A stretch of 64,000 nt of DNA from Rhizodiscina lignyota (lineage: Eukaryota; Ascomycota; Dothideomycetes; Aulographales; Rhizodiscinaceae), in NCBI GenBank assembly GCA_010015805.1, contig ML978125.1, positions 2,170,001 to 2,234,000 of the forward strand, given 5' to 3'. Under the pieces are notes generated by a model. It searched no databases, had not been told where the DNA came from, and saw only the letters and a program-made list of their open reading frames with translations. Within the stretch, counting starts at the first letter, position 1, and every line of letters starts with the position of its first letter. This document shows positions 60,101 to 64,000 of the stretch, piece after piece. The translations under genes were made by a program, and so were the position numbers.

Positions 60101-60198
60101 GCCGCGCTGAGTGCTCGACTACCTGGGCTGTCAGCAATGGCAACAGCAACTAGAGTCAGTTGCAGCAAAAGCTGCGATATTGAGGGCCAAATGAGCAT
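57143..60198 (-). CDS. Secreted GH76 alpha-1,6-mannanase fused to a CE3-like SGNH esterase
   Basis: Six exons (59874-60198, 59387-59820, 59224-59331, 58542-59179, 57404-58478, 57143-57349; introns 44-63 bp) give 928 residues, with all phases consistent. A signal peptide covers about 1-22. GH76 spans about 25-365 with the catalytic Asp pair in YYDDEAWW (Asp103, Asp104); GH76 enzymes cut alpha-1,6-mannan and remodel fungal wall mannoprotein. A Ser/Thr/Pro-rich linker (about 370-488) leads to an SGNH hydrolase: GDSITRG (Ser498), HAGTND (576-579), DGLHPND (Asp674, His677). This second part resembles carbohydrate esterase family 3. A second Ser/Thr-rich region and an acidic tail (DDDDASDVDEAS) follow. 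No GPI signal was seen. The last acceptor is a tandem TAGTAG. Confidence 0.88.
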
Positions 60199-61171
60199 GT
60201 TGCATGATTGAGGATGAGTAAAACATAGCACAGAATATCTATATTCAAGAACTACTGATGTACCACCCGCAGAGTGGCACGATCTACAAAGACCGCGTAG
60301 ACAAAGGGTCGCGCCTGCTTTTGGAAACAGGCGCACAAAGCTCCTTAATAGTGACCGAGAATATAGCTGAAGGAGACAAAGAATGCTCATGGATGCAAAG
60401 TGTTAGATAATCCACCAAATTTGACAAGGTACAGAAGAACAATAGGAATTCTAAGACTATCATAAATCCTACGCGAATTCGAAAAAGAGGTCGATTAAGA
60501 AGATGGTGAAAATTGAGGGCCATAAATACGCTGTAGTAATCTAAGATCCATGAGAGGTTTCAAAGATCTCCACTACCTGTATCGGATCTCGAACGTTGTT
60601 CGACGATATGTGGCGCAACACTCTGGGTAATGGATCAAGCGTCTGTGATTTCAACTCTTTGTGATACGGAAGTGTCGAGATGAAATATCTACACGTGGGC
60701 ACCTTGCTCGTGCCTGTGCTTGGAGACGGGAGCTCGATCAAGTCACCTGCATCACCCTTCCATCGAGGAAGGAAACGAACCCTGTTAAGCGCCGGGTAGA
60801 GAGACATGAAGGATTAGGAGATCGATTATCCCTATATCTCATAAAGCGGGAAGATATGATCTCGGTTAAGGGTGGCCTGGCTGAGGAAAGTGAGAAAAGG
60901 ACACTTTACATGGCGAGGTCAAGGCAAGGAGAACGCCGCAGGGAGAACGTCGCAGGGGTCCAGAACGCGACTCGTGCTCAGCTCTTGGCGGCTCTATTCC
61001 GAAATGAACATTTCCAAGAACATCACACATTGCGCTTCACTATGGCTTTCAGATAGACAATGACTTCTCTTTCCGCTTCAGAGGCCTCTCATAGATCCAA
61101 AGACCTTCGACCACCGTCGTCCCTGTCGTTCGCCCCAACGTAGCGCCAGCAAAGGCGCCTAAGCATCCAAG
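60199..61171. other. Divergent promoter region
   Basis: A 973-bp interval between the GH76-esterase and MNN11-like genes. Frames such as 60661-61056 have no recognisable product. No clear TATA box was seen. Confidence 0.45.
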
Positions 61172-62229
61172 ATGCATTTCGCGTACCCTCCTCGAAAATC
61201 CTCTAATCCACCCCCATACTTTCCAAAAGGGTCACGGTCGCCGTTCTTACGGCGGAACAGGCTTCAAACGATCGCGCTGTGTGCCGTGGGAGGATTTCTC
61301 CTTTTCTTCCTGGTCTCGAAACTCTTCGGGTCGTCTCCAGAGAGCATACCCTCTGGAACTCCACCAGTTGTCCTTGTCACGGTTATTGAACCGGAAAGGA
61401 GTCATGAACTGTCGGATAAGATCAAGGAGAATCGGCGACAATATGCTGAACTCCATGGTATGTAGACCTCTAATGCTGAGTATTTGGAATATATTTCACA
61501 TGTCTCATATTTCTTCAGGATACGCAACCTTTTTCGCAAACAATACGGATTACGACCTAGACAAATCTCCCAAGAGCTGGTCTAGAGTTCCTGCGATGCG
61601 ACATGCGATGACCGAATACCCTCACAGCACATTCTTTTTCTACCTCGATGAGAACGCGCTTATCACCAACCACGAAGTCGATCTAATCGACGATATCATG
61701 GAGAAGAGCAAGCTAGAGAGTCTCATGAGGACCAACATACCCGTTGTACCTCCTGATAGTGTGATAAAGACATTTGCGCACCTGAAGGGTGATCGGATAG
61801 ACTTGGTCTTGACCCAGGACAAAGAAGGGTTGGCGCATGACAGCTTCATAATGCGAAGGGGAGATTGGGCAAAGTACTTCTTGGACGCATGGTTCGACCC
61901 ATTGTATCGGTCGTACAACTTTCAGAAGGCAGAGGCTCATGCTTTGGAGCATCTTGTCCAGTAAGATTCCCGATGACAGGCCTTAACCCCTAAAGCTAAT
62001 GCGATTCAGATGGCACGGCACTATCCTCGCAAAGCTAGCACTAGTAAAGCAGAACGTCATGAACTCCTACGCCGACCCCATACGGGAACAGGCATCAGAC
62101 GCAGGAGCAGCGAGAGAAGGTGATTTCGTTACCTACTTTGGACTATGCGACAACCCCCCGCGAAACTGCGAAAACGAGATGCAACCATATATCGATAAAG
62201 CCACCAGGCAATACAACAAGATGAATTGA
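61172..62229 (+). CDS. mnn11: MNN11/GMA12-family alpha-1,6-mannosyltransferase subunit
   Basis: Three exons (61172-61457, 61519-61960, 62010-62229; introns 61 and 49 bp) give 315 residues. It is a type II membrane protein: a basic cytosolic tail, a transmembrane helix at about 34-52 (TIALCAVGGFLLFFLVSKLF), and a luminal domain of the GMA12/MNN10 family. Signatures are TFFFYLDENALITN (the DxD-like site in its MNN11 form), VVPPDSVIKTFAHLKGD, and NFQKAEAHALEHLVQWH. In yeast, Mnn11 belongs to the Golgi M-Pol II complex that extends the alpha-1,6-mannose backbone of N-glycans. This enzyme makes the type of linkage that GH76 proteins such as its divergent neighbour cut. Confidence 0.93.
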
Positions 62230-62735
62230 TCTCGACCGGTATGAATTGGTTATGAAGCTTGGCTAGGGATCGACTTCTATGTATAGGACATATTGTGTTT
62301 CAAGTCTGTGCATGAATGGCGTATGGTGTCTATGGGAGCACTGGAGAAGCAATAGGCGGCAGCTTTGTGGCCTCCATGTAGAATAGAGATATGCATTCGA
62401 GCGTGATCATCTTTTGGCGTCGTAATTCTATCTTCTCGTTCTCGTGGACCACAGGGATTGATAGTCCGCTAGCAATATCAAATTGAGAAGATCGTACATA
62501 CCCAGTACACATCTCAACTCCAACTGTGAACCGCTTTGAATCAATTACTCTGCAATGGCCAATGCAGCCTTCGATCATGAAGCTCACTTTCCGTAAATGC
62601 CAGATATCACGTGAACGCGCGTTATGTCTTAATTCGCGTCTTGACAATCTCTTCCATCACATCCAATTTGTGCCATCGCAGATCATAAGCTTCTTCACGA
62701 CCAATTCGAAGCTGCACGTACGACATTACGCAGCA
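62230..62735. other. Intergenic
   Basis: A 506-bp spacer between two genes on the + strand; nothing specific was seen. Confidence 0.45.
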
Positions 62736-63971
62736 ATGCTACCTCCAATCAGTCCTCAAGTTCTGGAGCAGAATCCGCGCTTCAAGTCTTTGTACAATGA
62801 TCTCAAAGCGTCGCGATTGACCGACGACGGCTCCTCCAAGCTCATCAAGAAACAGAGAGCTCAAGAAGAGTTAAAGAAAGTACGTGTTCTTGACTGTCTT
62901 CCAACCTCAATGTTCTCTTTTTTGCAGCGTTCCGGTTGCTAGATTTTATCCTCCTTCCGAATGCGTCCCTCCCTGACTCCTTCATAGAAACTTCAATCTT
63001 CACGCACCGAATTCGCAAAGACTGTCATTCTACAAGATGGATTGGACAAATTGGGCTCAAGAAGCTCGGAATTGCCACCTGAGGTAACCCCAACAACCCA
63101 ATTGAGAGGACACCCGCTGATCCATACAGCTACGGCAAGTTATCCAAGTCGTGTGTGCCCAGCTGGACGGCTCCCTTTCTGCTGCAGACAGGGAGGTACT
63201 AGTCGAGGACTTTGAATATTTCGTTGTATGTCTGATGGCCCTCATCTTTCCCTACGCCCAGCCTCGAGCTCATTTTGGGACATTTAGGAGCACATTGAAC
63301 AAGTGTCAGAAGCGCTGTCGACGTATCTCACACAGAGTGCACAAGGGGTCGCTGCCTTGATTGCTGCAACAGGTAATCAATCCCCCAATCAAACGTCTAT
63401 TTCCAGCTGACTGAGCTGGTTGATAATAACAGACAACCCATCTCCGCAGAGACAACTAGCAATATCCCTTCTAGCATCGAAGGCCGTTGCTCTGCGTAAT
63501 ACTCTAACATTGCAGACGTCCAATATCGCCAACAAGACCATCCAGATCGCCGATCTAGCCGCTTCCATCTCCCTAATCAACCGGGATATCCTCCAGGTCA
63601 CAGTTCGCATCCTCGAGCAATCCATGCACGGAAGTGTATCGCGCGCCACTCGCGCCAAGGCAGAGCATTTAGCCACCGTTGCTCGTGGAATGGAACTCAA
63701 GCTTTCGATCATCACGCACGCTGCCGGCTCGGCCGATGGAGCATCTGGAGGCGGGAGTGACGGGGTTGGTCGAGCTCTGAAGGCGTATGGCGCCCATTTG
63801 AGGAGGTTGAAGGACGATCTCAATGCTGAGGAGAGAGCATTGGAGACGAAGTTGAAGGATTATGAGAATGCCGGAGGAGGGATGAAGGATATCGCAAAGC
63901 GATATGCAGAGCTAATGACGGAGACGGCGGAGGTAAAAGAGGAGATTGCGAGACTGCAAGAGGCGGATTAG
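62736..63971 (+). CDS. Coiled-coil protein, possibly augmin subunit HAUS4-like
   Basis: Five exons (62736-62879, 62988-63083, 63130-63225, 63288-63372, 63433-63971; introns 108, 46, 62 and 60 bp) give 319 residues. It begins MLPPISPQVLEQNPRFKSLY. The whole chain is predicted helical, with a basic region (SKLIKKQRAQEELKK), a conserved acidic helix (DREVLVEDFEYFVEHIEQVS), and C-terminal coiled coils (HLRRLKDDLNAEERALETKL). The length and the N-terminal LPP-x-x-PxVLxxNPxF pattern recall HAUS4 of the augmin complex, which recruits gamma-tubulin to microtubules. That identification is from memory and not certain; the gene model itself is sound. Confidence 0.75.
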
Positions 63972-64000
63972 GCGCTGATGACATTTGTGCTTTACCCAGG

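Noticed and set aside
1-64000. CRISPR arrays, insertion sequences, rRNA operons, intact transposase or reverse transcriptase genes, secondary-metabolite synthases
   Set aside because: No sequence supporting any of these was found; the window is ordinary eukaryotic gene space with short repeat debris.

Overview
The window is nuclear DNA from a filamentous ascomycete (Pezizomycotina; a Dothideomycete is my guess from protein similarity by eye). The reasons are single genes at roughly 2-3 kb spacing on both strands, many short spliceosomal introns (43-108 bp) with GTRNGT donors, CTRAC-like branch points and YAG acceptors, and a typical fungal gene set: a BCK1-type MAPKKK, MON1, DOP1, an MNN11-type mannosyltransferase, a GH76 mannanase, calcipressin and a QDE-3/Sgs1-type RecQ helicase. 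There are no bacterial operons, CRISPR arrays, rRNA or convincing tRNA genes. Exon joins were worked out by hand from splice signals, phase and protein continuity.

Layout. 1-8.8 kb: the 3' part of a Ser/Pro-rich protein, a 1653-residue disordered protein and a small unknown protein. 8.8-17 kb: MON1 and DOP1, divergent from a 378-bp interval; both act in endosome/vacuole/Golgi traffic. 17-25 kb: an 81-residue protein and the cell-wall-integrity MAPKKK. 26-29.5 kb: a zinc-free medium-chain reductase and two lineage-type unknown proteins. 29.5-32.7 kb: gene-poor with repeat debris. 32.7-38 kb: a PHO84-type phosphate transporter, a short-chain dehydrogenase and a membrane-anchored PC-esterase-like protein. 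38.7-42 kb: calcipressin, a GNAT acetyltransferase and a doubtful small gene. 42.4-47.2 kb: a large SNF2-family ATPase and the splicing protein SmD1. 48-56.7 kb: a small unknown protein, an oxysterol-binding protein and a RecQ helicase. 57-64 kb: a secreted two-enzyme protein (GH76 joined to a CE3-like SGNH esterase), an MNN11-like mannosyltransferase and a coiled-coil protein resembling augmin subunit HAUS4.

The genes do not form a metabolic cluster. Several touch the cell wall and secretory pathway (BCK1, calcipressin, OSH, MNN11, the GH76-esterase, MON1/DOP1), but I read this as ordinary gene scatter. The most unusual items are the GH76-esterase fusion with a tandem TAGTAG acceptor before its last exon; a short dispersed repeat with four co-oriented copies, two of which bracket the PC-esterase-like gene; that gene's Asp in place of the usual nucleophilic Ser; and a palindromic pair of MluI cell-cycle boxes upstream of the RecQ gene.
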